This document shows, in pieces, positions 7,283 through 15,089 of a stretch of DNA of 17,641 nucleotides. The position numbers and the translations under genes were made by a program. This stretch comes from Bacillota bacterium. Its GTDB lineage: Bacteria; Bacillota; Bacilli; Bacillales; Cytobacillaceae. A model generated the notes under the pieces. It was not told the DNA's origin and ran no database searches. It saw only the letters and a program-made list of their open reading frames with translations. Position 1 is the first letter of the stretch. The number at the start of each line of letters is the position of its first letter. The stretch lies in assembly GCA_023387295.1 (NCBI GenBank), contig JAEWIG010000149.1, forward strand, positions 1 through 17,641, written 5' to 3'.

Positions 7283-8932
7283 TTAGTTAAGTTCTTTATC
7301 TGCTTCTTTACCTAATGCAATACCTGCTAAGTAGCCGAATGTTAAAGCTGGTCCAATTGTACCGCCAGCACCTGGATAAGCCCCTCCAAGAATACCCATT
7401 GCTGCGTTACCTGCAGCAAATAATCCTGGAATTACTTCACCACGAAGGCTGATTACTTGACCATTTTCATTAATGCGAGGACCACCATTTGTTCCAAGCG
7501 CTCCAGCATATAATGGAAGTGCATAGAATGGAGCCGTTTCTACAGGTCCAATGTTTCCTTCTTTTCCTTTAAAGCCACCAAGCATTTGTTCAAAATATAA
7601 TGAACCACGGTTGAAATCAGGATCTTCAAGGTTTTTCGCATTTTCATTAAAACGAGCAACCGACGTTTCTAATGCATCTGCATCAATACCAATTTTTTCA
7701 GCTAGTTCACGAATTGTTCCAGCTTGAGGTAGCCACTCAGGAGCATCTTCGCCAGGAGCCATTGTTAAGATTAGTTTGCTATCTTTAAGCTCTTGGTCAA
7801 AAATCATCCATGCTGGACCTTCGTTTGGCCAAGATTGTGTAACAGGATCAAATGTATAGAATGTTTTTGGTAGGTCCATATAGGTTGCACCCTCGTTAAC
7901 GAAACGCTTTCCGCCTTGGTTAACGATGATAGAGTGTGCTACTCCTCGTCCACTACCAGTTTGGTTTAAAACTTTTCCTTCGTACTCAATTGTAGGGTCG
8001 ACCATTGCTGGGGACCACCATGCTTCTGTCATGTTAGCAAGTGCTGCACCAGCTTCCATTGCCATAATCAAGCCGTCACCATCGTTGCCAGCAGGTGAAA
8101 GTGGGTGAGTAATTTGTCCTTTAAGGAATGAATGAACTAATTCTTTATTCCATTCGAATCCACCAGAAGCAATCATGACACCTTTACGTGCACCATAGAA
8201 AACATCTTTGCCATCATGCTCTGCACGAAGACCGACGATTTCACCTTTATCGTTAGAAACTAGCTCTCTTCCTGCTGTTTCTGTAACAATTTCAATGCCG
8301 CGGTCAAGACAAGCTTTTACAAGTCCCCCAACAAGAGCACGTCCCATTGTTGTAATATTCTTTTCCATACGCTCTACGACTAGGTTGAAGTCCGCTTTTG
8401 TTGGATCAGCTGCTCCACCTTCTTCTAATGTAAGTGGTGGATAGACTGGGTGACGACGAATTTTGTCTGCCCACTCACCAAGTTGTTCTAATTCAAATGG
8501 TCTTGGGTCTAGTGAACGTCCTTCTCTTTTTCCACCAGGTAGGTCAGCGTAATAGTCACCATAAAATCTTGGTACTTTAAAACGTACTGGTGTATGATCA
8601 TATAAGTAATCGATCATTTTCCATCCGTTATCGATATAAACATCAATTAATGCTGGGTCTGGCTCTTTCCCACCAGTTAAATGTTGAAGATATTGTTTTG
8701 CTTCTTCTTTAGAATCTTCAACCCCAATTTCTTTCATATAACGGTTCATTGGAATCCATGGAATTCCACCAGAGAATGCTGTAGTACCACCAATTTGATT
8801 TGCTTTCTCTACAACAATTACTTTAGCACCTTGGTCGTGTGCAAGAAGGGCAGATGTTAAGGCAGCACCCCCACTACCTACTACAACTACATCTGTTTCC
8901 TTGTCCCACTTAACATTTTTGCTTGATAACAT
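7283..8932 (-). CDS. FAD-dependent oxidoreductase, 3-ketosteroid-delta1-dehydrogenase/fumarate-reductase-like
   Basis: A 549-residue flavoprotein. An N-terminal Rossmann motif (VVVVGSGGAA, G19-A24) ends with the ribose-binding E42; GGTTAFSGG follows at about 48-56. The C-terminus has LFAAGNAAMGILGGAYPGAG and TIGPALTFGYLAG. Y519 in this GAYPGAGG segment lines up with the catalytic tyrosine of 3-ketosteroid delta1-dehydrogenases (SYAGAG in Rhodococcus), and PFYALPLYAGALGTNGG resembles the matching KstD segment. The protein is probably cytoplasmic and desaturates or reduces an alicyclic ketone. A true steroid substrate is doubtful, because no other steroid-degradation gene is visible. GGAGGGGAAG precedes the ATG at about 9 bases. 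It is the first gene of a two-gene unit divergent from the TetR gene. Confidence 0.82.
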   Translation of the reverse strand: MLSSKNVKWDKETDVVVVGSGGAALTSALLAHDQGAKVIVVEKANQIGGTTAFSGGIPWIPMNRYMKEIGVEDSKEEAKQYLQHLTGGKEPDPALIDVYIDNGWKMIDYLYDHTPVRFKVPRFYGDYYADLPGGKREGRSLDPRPFELEQLGEWADKIRRHPVYPPLTLEEGGAADPTKADFNLVVERMEKNITTMGRALVGGLVKACLDRGIEIVTETAGRELVSNDKGEIVGLRAEHDGKDVFYGARKGVMIASGGFEWNKELVHSFLKGQITHPLSPAGNDGDGLIMAMEAGAALANMTEAWWSPAMVDPTIEYEGKVLNQTGSGRGVAHSIIVNQGGKRFVNEGATYMDLPKTFYTFDPVTQSWPNEGPAWMIFDQELKDSKLILTMAPGEDAPEWLPQAGTIRELAEKIGIDADALETSVARFNENAKNLEDPDFNRGSLYFEQMLGGFKGKEGNIGPVETAPFYALPLYAGALGTNGGPRINENGQVISLRGEVIPGLFAAGNAAMGILGGAYPGAGGTIGPALTFGYLAGIALGKEADKELN

Positions 8933-8957
8933 TTTACTTCCCCTCCGTTCGTAATGA

Positions 8958-8972
8958 TAAAATCGCTTTCAA
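8958..8972 (-). promoter_or_regulatory. Cre-like site in the flavoprotein leader
   Basis: The minus strand reads TTGAAAGCGATTTTA, matching WTGNAANCGNWNNCA at all but one position. It lies downstream of the predicted start of transcription and 26 bases before the ATG, where CcpA would act as a roadblock. A weaker relative (AAAGCGATTTA) overlaps 9031-9040, next to the -10. Confidence 0.45.
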
Positions 8973-9039
8973 CAAACACTGAAAACAACGTGTGTCCAAA
9001 ATATATCAATCTGTTTTATAAAAGATAGTTAAATCGCTT

Positions 9040-9069
9040 TTTATAACTTTACCGACACAATGTTGTCAC
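9040..9069 (-). promoter_or_regulatory. Probable sigma-A promoter for the flavoprotein operon
   Basis: On the minus strand, a -35 GTGACA (9069-9064) and a -10 TATAAA (9045-9040) are separated by 18 bases. Each matches consensus at five of six positions. It gives a leader of roughly 100 bases. Confidence 0.5.
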
Positions 9070-9083
9070 ATATAATACTAACA

Positions 9084-9098
9084 TGATTGCGCTTTCAT
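9084..9098. promoter_or_regulatory. Full-match cre (CcpA) site between divergent promoters
   Basis: The minus strand reads ATGAAAGCGCAATCA, which fits every fixed position of WTGNAANCGNWNNCA. It is placed between the leftward flavoprotein promoter and the rightward TetR promoter, so it could affect either one. Confidence 0.55.
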
Positions 9099-9122
9099 TC
9101 AATAAACAATAATCAACGAAGT

Positions 9123-9160
9123 GTCGATTAATTGACGAAATATAATGATTTGTTAATAAT
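9123..9160 (+). promoter_or_regulatory. TetR-gene promoter with overlapping imperfect palindrome (candidate operator)
   Basis: A -35 TTGACG (9132-9137) and a -10 AATAAT (9155-9160) are 17 bases apart. The near-palindrome GTCGATTAATTGAC (9123-9136, one unpaired position) covers the -35, a usual place for an autoregulatory TetR operator. Binding is inferred. Confidence 0.5.
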
Positions 9161-9190
9161 TTTATAGTAAAATAGACAGGGGTGATAAAA

Positions 9191-9784
9191 ATGTCTAGTA
9201 GTATTGATCCGCGTGTTAGTAGGACAAAGGAACTGTTAGAGAATGCTTTATTAGATTTAATGGAAGAAAAGGAGTATAACAAAATAACGGTTCAGGAAAT
9301 TGCAAAGCGATCGACATTGAATCGTGCTACATTTTACTTACATTATTATGATAAAGAAGAATTACTACAGACGTACTTAGATGATGCGTTAGAGGCATTG
9401 GAAAAAAGTATGGAAATCCCCGAAATTGAATTTAAGTATTTAAGTAATGAACCGCATCCTGTCTTTATTCGGATGTTCGAGCAAATGATGAAGCATGGGC
9501 GTTTTTATAAAATCATGCTTGCAGAAAATAAAATCCCTTCTTTCTCTAGTCGAGTTCTCAAAATTATTGAGAGATTTGTAAGAAGTGGGAGTGATCATTT
9601 AGACAAGGACGGCATTGAAAAAAGTGTCCCTAATGAGATTGCTGGAGCCTATATATCTTCTGCATATTTAGGAGTAATTATTTGGTGGCTGAAAAATGAC
9701 ATGCCATATACTCCACCATATATGTCTACCCAGTTAACGATCATGTCAACAGTTGGACCTTTTGCCGAAAATCCCTTTTCATAA
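9191..9784 (+). CDS. TetR/AcrR-family transcriptional regulator
   Basis: A 197-residue one-component repressor. The helix-turn-helix lies at residues about 33-52 (TVQEIAKRSTLNRATFYLHY), followed by the usual YDKEELL. The ligand domain ends with VIIWWLKNDMPYTPPYMSTQL, typical of the DhaS-like TetR C-terminal subgroup (TetR_C_8 type). The start is put at the ATG of 9191 because AGGGGTGA lies just upstream; the frame extends to a GTG at 9182, which is part of that ribosome binding site. It diverges from the flavoprotein operon and lies upstream of an MMPL exporter in the same direction, so both are candidate targets. The inducer cannot be deduced. Confidence 0.88.
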   Translation: MSSSIDPRVSRTKELLENALLDLMEEKEYNKITVQEIAKRSTLNRATFYLHYYDKEELLQTYLDDALEALEKSMEIPEIEFKYLSNEPHPVFIRMFEQMMKHGRFYKIMLAENKIPSFSSRVLKIIERFVRSGSDHLDKDGIEKSVPNEIAGAYISSAYLGVIIWWLKNDMPYTPPYMSTQLTIMSTVGPFAENPFS

Positions 9785-9790
9785 AAAATG

Positions 9791-9834
9791 AAAGAGAACT
9801 CATCAATAAAAATTAAAAGATGAGTTCTTTTTTC
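9791..9834 (+). terminator. Intrinsic terminator after tetR-like gene
   Basis: A 10-bp stem AGAACTCATC/GATGAGTTCT (9795-9804 with 9819-9828), extended by A-T pairs, is followed by a run of Ts. It separates the regulator transcript from the MMPL gene, which must then have its own promoter or depend on read-through. Confidence 0.88.
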
Positions 9835-9868
9835 TGTATTTCTGCAACTATATTTGAATAAACGAGAT

Positions 9869-9882
9869 TCCCTTATAAGAGA
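9869..9882 (+). promoter_or_regulatory. Imperfect palindrome upstream of the MMPL gene
   Basis: TCCCTTATAAGAGA is symmetric at 12 of 14 positions around CTTATAAG and lies 67 bases before the MMPL start. TTGAAT at 9854 and TATAAG at 9874 look like promoter elements, but their 14-base spacing is too short for confidence. It may be an operator. Confidence 0.3.
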
Positions 9883-9948
9883 CATTTCTATTCATTTCCG
9901 TTAAACTTAAGGGAGGTTATGATTCGGTTGAATAGTAAGGAGAATGAT

Positions 9949-12081
9949 ATGCGTACATTAGGACAGTTTGTAACAAAAGCTTATAAATACATCATTGTCA
10001 CTTGGATTGTTCTTGCAGTTGTAATGGCGTTTTTTGCAATTCGTCTTCCTTCCATGCTCCAAGGAGATGGATTTCGGATGGATAGTGAGCATTCAGAAGT
10101 AATAGATATTGCTGCTGATACATTTGAAATGCCTGTAGAAACGATTTTTCTTGTTTTTGAAAAGGTAAGTGATGAGAAAATAGCGGAAACGATTACGAAA
10201 GTTGAGGATCTCAAAGTAACGTCAGAGATTGCTTCGCCACTTGAGGATGAATCTTTGTATAAAAAGAACCTATCCTATGCCCTTTTACATTTTGATGATG
10301 AAAATGCGGATATGTCCAAAATTGTGACGCAAATTCGTGACACAATTGGGGATGAGAAGGGAATTGCATTAACGGGAGCACCTGTGATATCAAAGGATAT
10401 TAATACCGCAAGTCAGCGAGATTTAATGACTGCTGAAGCAATTGGTTTACCGATTGCGATCATTGTCCTTTTATTTGCTTTTGGAACAGTTGTAGCTTCC
10501 TTCGTTCCGTTAATCATTGGGCTAAGCACAGTCATCGTCTCGTTTGGTATTTTAACAATATTAGGCGGTCAAATGGATTTATCTATCTTTGTCTTAAACA
10601 TTATCCCGATGCTCGGACTCGCATTGAGCATTGATTTTGCTTTATTGTTTATTAGTAGATACCGCGAAGAACGGAAAAAATCAAGCCTGCATGAAGCGGT
10701 GATGACAACGATCCAAACAGCAGGAAGGGCCGTTATCTTTTCAGCGTTTTGTGTGTTTATCGGTTTAGGAGCAATGTTATTTATTGAGGTTGAAATTTTC
10801 CAAAACATCGCGATAGGCGGAATGATTGTTGTTGCGATGGCTGTCATCAGCTCGATCACGCTACTACCATCGATATTAATTGCTCTAGGGGATCGAATTG
10901 ATAAGTGGCAAGTGCTGGAAATCAAACAGAATGGCTCAGATCGTTGGCGTATGTTTGCCAATGCTGTTATAAAGCGTCCTGTTATCATCACCATTTCTGC
11001 ACTAATTTTGCTAGGAATAGCTCTTATTCCTGTGAAAAATATGGAACTAACGATCCCATCGATTGATTCATTGCCGAAATCATATGATTCTCGTCAAGCA
11101 TACGAAGCATTAGAGGATGAATTTGGTCTCGGAGAAAAATCTTCTGTCTATGTGATTGCAACACGTGAGGATGGGTGGCAGGATCCACTAGGTTTAGAGG
11201 AAATAAAAGCACTTGAAGAGGATTTGTTAAAGGATTCAATTGTTGATGAAGTAACAACGATCTATTCATTAAGTGGTATTAATCAGCCTGAGGAATGGGA
11301 GCAGGCAATGGCTGCACCTGGTATGGAGGCAACTCTTAAACCATTAGCGGAGAAATTTATTCAGGATGAAAAGTTATTAATTCCGGTCACCTTAAAAGTT
11401 TCGGGAACATCGGAGGAAGCACAAGAGTGGGTTCGAGATTTATCAGAGAAAGAAACAGCTTTTGATTTACTTGTAGGCGGACAGCCGAAATTTAATCAGG
11501 AGATTTTCGATGAAATTTCGAATAAAATTTGGCTTGTTCTGACAATAATTATTGTTTCGACCTTTATTATTTTAATGATTGCTTTTAGGTCCATCATTAT
11601 TCCGATAAAAGCAATCCTAATGAATATTTTCGGTCTTTCTGCAACCTTCGGAATTCTCGTTTATATTTTCCAATACGGACATTTTGGCATATCTGCAGGG
11701 ACAATTGCTTTAATTATTCCTGTCCTTGTATTTAGCTTAGTATTTGGCTTAAGTATGGATTATGAAGTATTTCTTATTTCGCGCATGCAGGAAGAGTATG
11801 CAAGCTCTCTTGATAATGACCGTGCAACAGTAGAAGGACTTGCAACGACGAGTAAAATTATTACATCTGCAGCCCTTATTATGATAGTTTTAACCGGAGC
11901 CTTTGCCTTTACAGATGTTATGCCTGTAAAGCAAATCGGGGTTGGGATTGCCATTGCTGTTGCCATTGATGCAACGATTATTCGTCTTTTACTCGTACCT
12001 AGCTTAATGAAGCTATTTGGAAAATGGAATTGGTGGCTACCATTTCGAAAAGGTCCATACAAAGCGGGAAGCTGGCATTAA
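9949..12081 (+). CDS. MMPL/RND-family membrane transporter
   Basis: A 710-residue protein with two repeated halves: TM1 (about 13-32), a large extracytoplasmic loop (about 33-160), a block of five TMs, a second large loop (about 345-520), and a final TM block. This is the layout of MMPL transporters. GLALSIDFALLFISRYREER places D229 in the first half and GLSMDYEVFLISRMQEEY places D604-Y605 in the second, matching the proton-relay Asp-Tyr pairs of MmpL3; here the first-half tyrosine is F230. The ATG at 9949 has AAGGAGA 6 bases upstream; an in-frame ATG at 9919 sits only 2 bases from GGGAGG. B. subtilis YdfJ is of similar size and type. It probably exports a lipid or hydrophobic drug using the proton gradient. 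Confidence 0.88.
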   Translation: MRTLGQFVTKAYKYIIVTWIVLAVVMAFFAIRLPSMLQGDGFRMDSEHSEVIDIAADTFEMPVETIFLVFEKVSDEKIAETITKVEDLKVTSEIASPLEDESLYKKNLSYALLHFDDENADMSKIVTQIRDTIGDEKGIALTGAPVISKDINTASQRDLMTAEAIGLPIAIIVLLFAFGTVVASFVPLIIGLSTVIVSFGILTILGGQMDLSIFVLNIIPMLGLALSIDFALLFISRYREERKKSSLHEAVMTTIQTAGRAVIFSAFCVFIGLGAMLFIEVEIFQNIAIGGMIVVAMAVISSITLLPSILIALGDRIDKWQVLEIKQNGSDRWRMFANAVIKRPVIITISALILLGIALIPVKNMELTIPSIDSLPKSYDSRQAYEALEDEFGLGEKSSVYVIATREDGWQDPLGLEEIKALEEDLLKDSIVDEVTTIYSLSGINQPEEWEQAMAAPGMEATLKPLAEKFIQDEKLLIPVTLKVSGTSEEAQEWVRDLSEKETAFDLLVGGQPKFNQEIFDEISNKIWLVLTIIIVSTFIILMIAFRSIIIPIKAILMNIFGLSATFGILVYIFQYGHFGISAGTIALIIPVLVFSLVFGLSMDYEVFLISRMQEEYASSLDNDRATVEGLATTSKIITSAALIMIVLTGAFAFTDVMPVKQIGVGIAIAVAIDATIIRLLLVPSLMKLFGKWNWWLPFRKGPYKAGSWH

Positions 12082-12122
12082 CGTTATTTTTACTTAAGAA
12101 TCCTTTAATAATGTTTTACAAT

Positions 12123-12163
12123 AAAAACAACTTCCTTTGCCTTAGCTAAAGGAAGTTGTTTTT
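12123..12163. terminator. Bidirectional terminator after MMPL gene
   Basis: A perfect 16-bp stem pairs 12123-12138 (AAAAACAACTTCCTTT) with 12148-12163 around a 9-base loop. T-runs on both strands let it also end the leftward SinI-like transcript. Confidence 0.92.
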
Positions 12164-12256
12164 AATTATTCATTTGGTTATAGAACACAGCAATGAGATA
12201 ATGAAATATTGTATAGAGTCAGTTAGGGGCTAGGTCATGGTGAATGGAATATAGGA

Positions 12257-12379
12257 TTACCCAGTTTTTTGCGTTCTTTTATATGCCGCTTCCCTTTTGA
12301 AGTATTCTGAAACTTCTTCTTTTGTTAAACCTAATTTTTTTGCTTCTAATATTAGCTTTACCCATTCTTTATCTAGCAC
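12257..12379 (-). CDS. SinI-like anti-repressor, tiny protein (possible frameshift at 5' end)
   Basis: A 40-residue frame, VLDKEWVKLILEAKKLGL then TKEEVSEYFKREAAYKRTQKTG. It aligns with the SinR-binding domain of B. subtilis SinI (LDQEWVELMVEAKEANISPEEIRKYL), keeping about 12 of 26 residues including the LDxEWV-L--EAK core. SinI-type proteins bind SinR or SlrR and release biofilm or sporulation genes from repression. No sinR lies in the window, so this is an orphan. The annotated start is the GTG at 12379. However, GAGG lies 7 bases from an ATG at 12389 whose frame reads only MKICAR and stops. Removing one A from its AAAA run would give MKFVLDKEWV, the expected N-terminus, so a frameshift or sequencing error is possible. 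Confidence 0.6.
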   Translation of the reverse strand: MLDKEWVKLILEAKKLGLTKEEVSEYFKREAAYKRTQKTG

Positions 12380-12583
12380 AAATTTTCATCTCTCTTCCTC
12401 ATTTAATATCCATTCTCATTAAAGCTATGCTAAATATGTATATTTTATTCGGCATAGTTACCGTTCAAATGTATGAATTATTTACAGTTTATTGAACAAA
12501 GGTTAAAAATAGGTAAAAAATTCTAACAAATGTGATAAAAGTCATGTTATTTTTTAAAACTTACAGTATAAAATATCTGGACG
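12380..12583. other. AT-rich leader upstream of the SinI-like gene and left flank of the duplication
   Basis: There is no credible gene here. It contains an inverted repeat CTATGC/GCATAG (12425-12430 and 12452-12457) and GTTCAA...TTGAAC pairs around 12463-12497. No strong promoter was found. The homology shared with the second module starts at about 12584. Confidence 0.4.
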
Positions 12584-12609
12584 AAAAAAAATAGAACCAT
12601 TTCGGCTCT
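12584..12609 (-). terminator. Retained terminator of the decayed response regulator
   Basis: On the minus strand, AGAGCC-GAAAT-GGTTCT is followed by A and a run of Ts. It is the same hairpin as at 15221-15245, kept beside the relic gene. Confidence 0.75.
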
Positions 12610-12615
12610 GAATTT

Positions 12616-12852
12616 TTAATCATATTTACCTATCGTTGAGAATTTGTAGCCAAATCCTCTTACCGTTATTATGTATTGAGGGTTCTTCGGATTATCCTCA
12701 ATCTTTTGCCCTTTTTTGTGTACTGTTTTATCAGAAAAATTGATCGTTAAATCCCCTAGCTCTAATTTGTTCTTAGTAACAATACCGCTTCTTCTAAGAT
12801 TTGCTTTAATTCTTGCAATAACCTCGGGTGGGTCAAACGGTTTAGTAATATA
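12616..12852 (-). pseudogene. Relic of an OmpR/PhoB-type response regulator (copy A)
   Basis: The bases closely match the 3' part of the intact regulator at 15252-15947. Only the receiver's last residues (YITKPFDPPEVIARIKANLRR) and parts of the winged-helix domain remain, still in frame to the same C-terminus (GFGYKFSTIGKYD). Two deletions explain it. One removes 159 bases (53 codons) between repeated KIE codons, giving KGQKIEDNPKNPQ. The other, about 433 bases relative to copy B (15648-16080), removes the promoter, start codon and phosphoacceptor aspartate, and leaves a TAA directly upstream of the frame. No start codon or recognition helix survives, so it cannot act as a regulator. Confidence 0.9.
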
Positions 12853-12897
12853 TTAAATAACTATATATTGTAAATTTATTTTATTTTTAGTAAATGA

Positions 12898-12953
12898 TGG
12901 TATTATTATAAGGAAATGTAATTATGTTTGTTAAAGTAGAATTCTACTACTTT
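12898..12953 (+). promoter_or_regulatory. Promoter region of kinase copy A with inverted repeat
   Basis: An extended -10 TGGTATTAT (12898-12906) is conserved in copy B at 16122-16130. Downstream, AAAGTA (12933-12938) and TACTTT (12948-12953) form an inverted repeat with 9-base spacing; in copy A it also contains the perfect 12-base palindrome GTAGAATTCTAC (12936-12947). The repeat arms, but not the centre, are kept in copy B. No clear -35 was found. Confidence 0.45.
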
Positions 12954-13020
12954 AATAATAGAAAGATGAATGAAACTACGCAAATACAAAGAAAGCGAAC
13001 TTGATTAAAGGGTGTTCAAG

Positions 13021-15081
13021 ATGAGACGAAAAGGAAGTATTTATTTAGTAGCTATTATCATCGTCGGATTGACTCTCCTTGCAATTAATACAAGGGGATA
13101 TGTAAGTGCAAACGGAATGACTACGGAAGGAAGCTTTTTGATTCAAGATTTTCCTGAAAGTGAAGTTATCCCATTAAATGGACAATGGGATTTTTTTTGG
13201 CATGATCTTTATACGCCTCAAGATTTCAAAGAGAATAGAATTCTAGTTGAAAATAAATATGTAGACGTTCCTAATCCTTGGAGCAGCTATGTTATTGAAG
13301 GGGAAAAACTACCGAAAACAGGTTATGCGACCTATCGTTTACTTGTTGAGATTCCAGATAGTGAAGTTGGCACGGTAAAAGCGATTTACATACCAGGTAT
13401 TTCTAGTGCCTATTCGATCTGGATTGACGATGAAAAAAGATCGGAAATTGGAGAAGTAGGTAAAAGTCATAATGAGATGAAGCCCGGAAGAATACCGAAG
13501 ACTATCTTCTTTATTACTCAATCGAATGAGATTGAAATTGTTATTCAAGTGTCTAATTTTTTTCAAAGGAAAGCGGGTATATTTGACCCTATTTACATCG
13601 GTGAATCGGAAACAATGATGAAATTTCAAGAGAAAAATCTATTTTTTCGTACAATGGTGATCGTTAGTTTATGGCTTATGGGGCTTTATCATCTTACATT
13701 GTTTTTATTTCGGAAGAAGGAGCCACAGTTTATATTATTCGGCATCCTTTGTTTAATAGTTGGAATGCGTGCGTTGTTAATTAATCAAGGACTCGTTCCA
13801 TATGTTCTTCCCTTTCTCAACTGGGAGCTTTCGAATAAAATTGAATACCTTTGTGCAACATTGGCGATATTGTTTTTTTCATTATTTACCTATACACAAT
13901 TTACTGAGGATATGAGTAGAAAAATTCGTAATCTTATTATTGTTGTTTTCTCGATGTATAGTTTATTTATTATTCTGTCGCCTGCGATTGTATTTACGAA
14001 GGTTATGATTCTTTTGCAAATCTTCATTATGCTTACTTTTATCTATTTATTTTACGTTTATATTACTGCTTTAATTAGAAAAAGATTATTTGCTCCCTTA
14101 ATTAGTGTAGCGGTAGGTTTTTTAGCATTGACAGCACTAAATGATATTCTGTATTTTAATAACCTGATTCAAACAGCGGAGTTGACTTCTATAGGATTAG
14201 TATTCTTTATGTTGGTTCAAGCTATTATTATTTCAAAAAAGTATTCTATGTCCTTTTTAGAAACGGAGAAGCTTTCGCATGATTTAGCTATTCTGAATGC
14301 TTCGTTAGAGCAGCAAATTCAGGAGCGAACAATGGAACTTCAGTACACAAACAAAGAACTACATGTAGCCAATCAAAAGTTAAATGATGCCCATCAATCA
14401 AGGAGCAAATGGCTTCACAATATTGCACATGAAATTGCAGCTCCCTTAACGAGCATTCGCTCTTATACGAAGGGGATGCTTGATGGCATCGTCCCAGGTG
14501 ATCGAAATTATCTACAGGTCGTATATGATCAAAGCTTATATTTATCGCGAATGCTTGAGGATTTACGAGATGTGACTGAAATGGAAAACAATCAAATTCA
14601 ATTTCATTTAGAGGAAATCAATATTCAAAAATACACCCATAATTTATATGAAAAATATAAATTGGAAATCGAAAAGCAAGGGGTTACTTTCATATATAAA
14701 GATTTACTTCCTCAGCAGGAGGAAGAGTATGTTGTGTTTATCGATACAATGAGAATTGAACAGGTGATTGTAAATTTATTAAAAAATGCACAAAGATTTG
14801 TGGATGATAATGGAAAAATAACGATTGAGCTTGGGATAGGGGGAGAGCGGCAAATTATCATTAGAGTTATTGATAATGGTGCGGGTCTTGAAGATGAAGA
14901 GCTTGATTTAATATTCAATCGATTTTATCGTGGAAATAAACAAGGTAAACCGCATAATGGTTCTGGACTAGGCTTACCAATTTCAAAAGAAATTATTGAT
15001 TACCATAAAGGGAAGCTTGGGGCGACAAGTAAATTAGAAGAAGGAAGTTGTTTTTATTTTACACTCCCGTTAATTAATTGA
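13021..15081 (+). CDS. 7TMR-DISM-type sensor histidine kinase (copy A)
   Basis: A 686-residue membrane kinase. TM1 (about 7-24) is followed by an extracellular beta-sandwich (about 32-200; LNGQWDFFWHDLYTP, VPNPWSSY, GYATYRLLV) of the kind found in 7TMR-DISM receptors. Then come about seven TMs (about 208-390), a coiled-coil stretch (about 405-460), the dimerisation/phosphoacceptor domain with H470 in HEIAAPLTSI, and an ATPase domain with N-box NLLKNA (N589), DNGAGL (D618) and GSGLGL (from G647). All catalytic residues are present. The ATG is chosen because AAAGGGTG lies 6 bases upstream; a GTG at 13012 lies inside that site. Carbohydrate-like ligands are typical for such folds, but the signal is unknown. 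Its own divergent regulator is the relic at 12616, so it probably phosphorylates the copy B regulator. Confidence 0.9.
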   Translation: MRRKGSIYLVAIIIVGLTLLAINTRGYVSANGMTTEGSFLIQDFPESEVIPLNGQWDFFWHDLYTPQDFKENRILVENKYVDVPNPWSSYVIEGEKLPKTGYATYRLLVEIPDSEVGTVKAIYIPGISSAYSIWIDDEKRSEIGEVGKSHNEMKPGRIPKTIFFITQSNEIEIVIQVSNFFQRKAGIFDPIYIGESETMMKFQEKNLFFRTMVIVSLWLMGLYHLTLFLFRKKEPQFILFGILCLIVGMRALLINQGLVPYVLPFLNWELSNKIEYLCATLAILFFSLFTYTQFTEDMSRKIRNLIIVVFSMYSLFIILSPAIVFTKVMILLQIFIMLTFIYLFYVYITALIRKRLFAPLISVAVGFLALTALNDILYFNNLIQTAELTSIGLVFFMLVQAIIISKKYSMSFLETEKLSHDLAILNASLEQQIQERTMELQYTNKELHVANQKLNDAHQSRSKWLHNIAHEIAAPLTSIRSYTKGMLDGIVPGDRNYLQVVYDQSLYLSRMLEDLRDVTEMENNQIQFHLEEINIQKYTHNLYEKYKLEIEKQGVTFIYKDLLPQQEEEYVVFIDTMRIEQVIVNLLKNAQRFVDDNGKITIELGIGGERQIIIRVIDNGAGLEDEELDLIFNRFYRGNKQGKPHNGSGLGLPISKEIIDYHKGKLGATSKLEEGSCFYFTLPLIN

Positions 15082-15089
15082 TAATCCAG

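Noticed and set aside
10569..10994. Minus-strand frame opposite the MMPL gene, with others at 9981, 11024 and 11760
   Set aside because: They are shadows of the MMPL coding sequence without start signals or conserved motifs.
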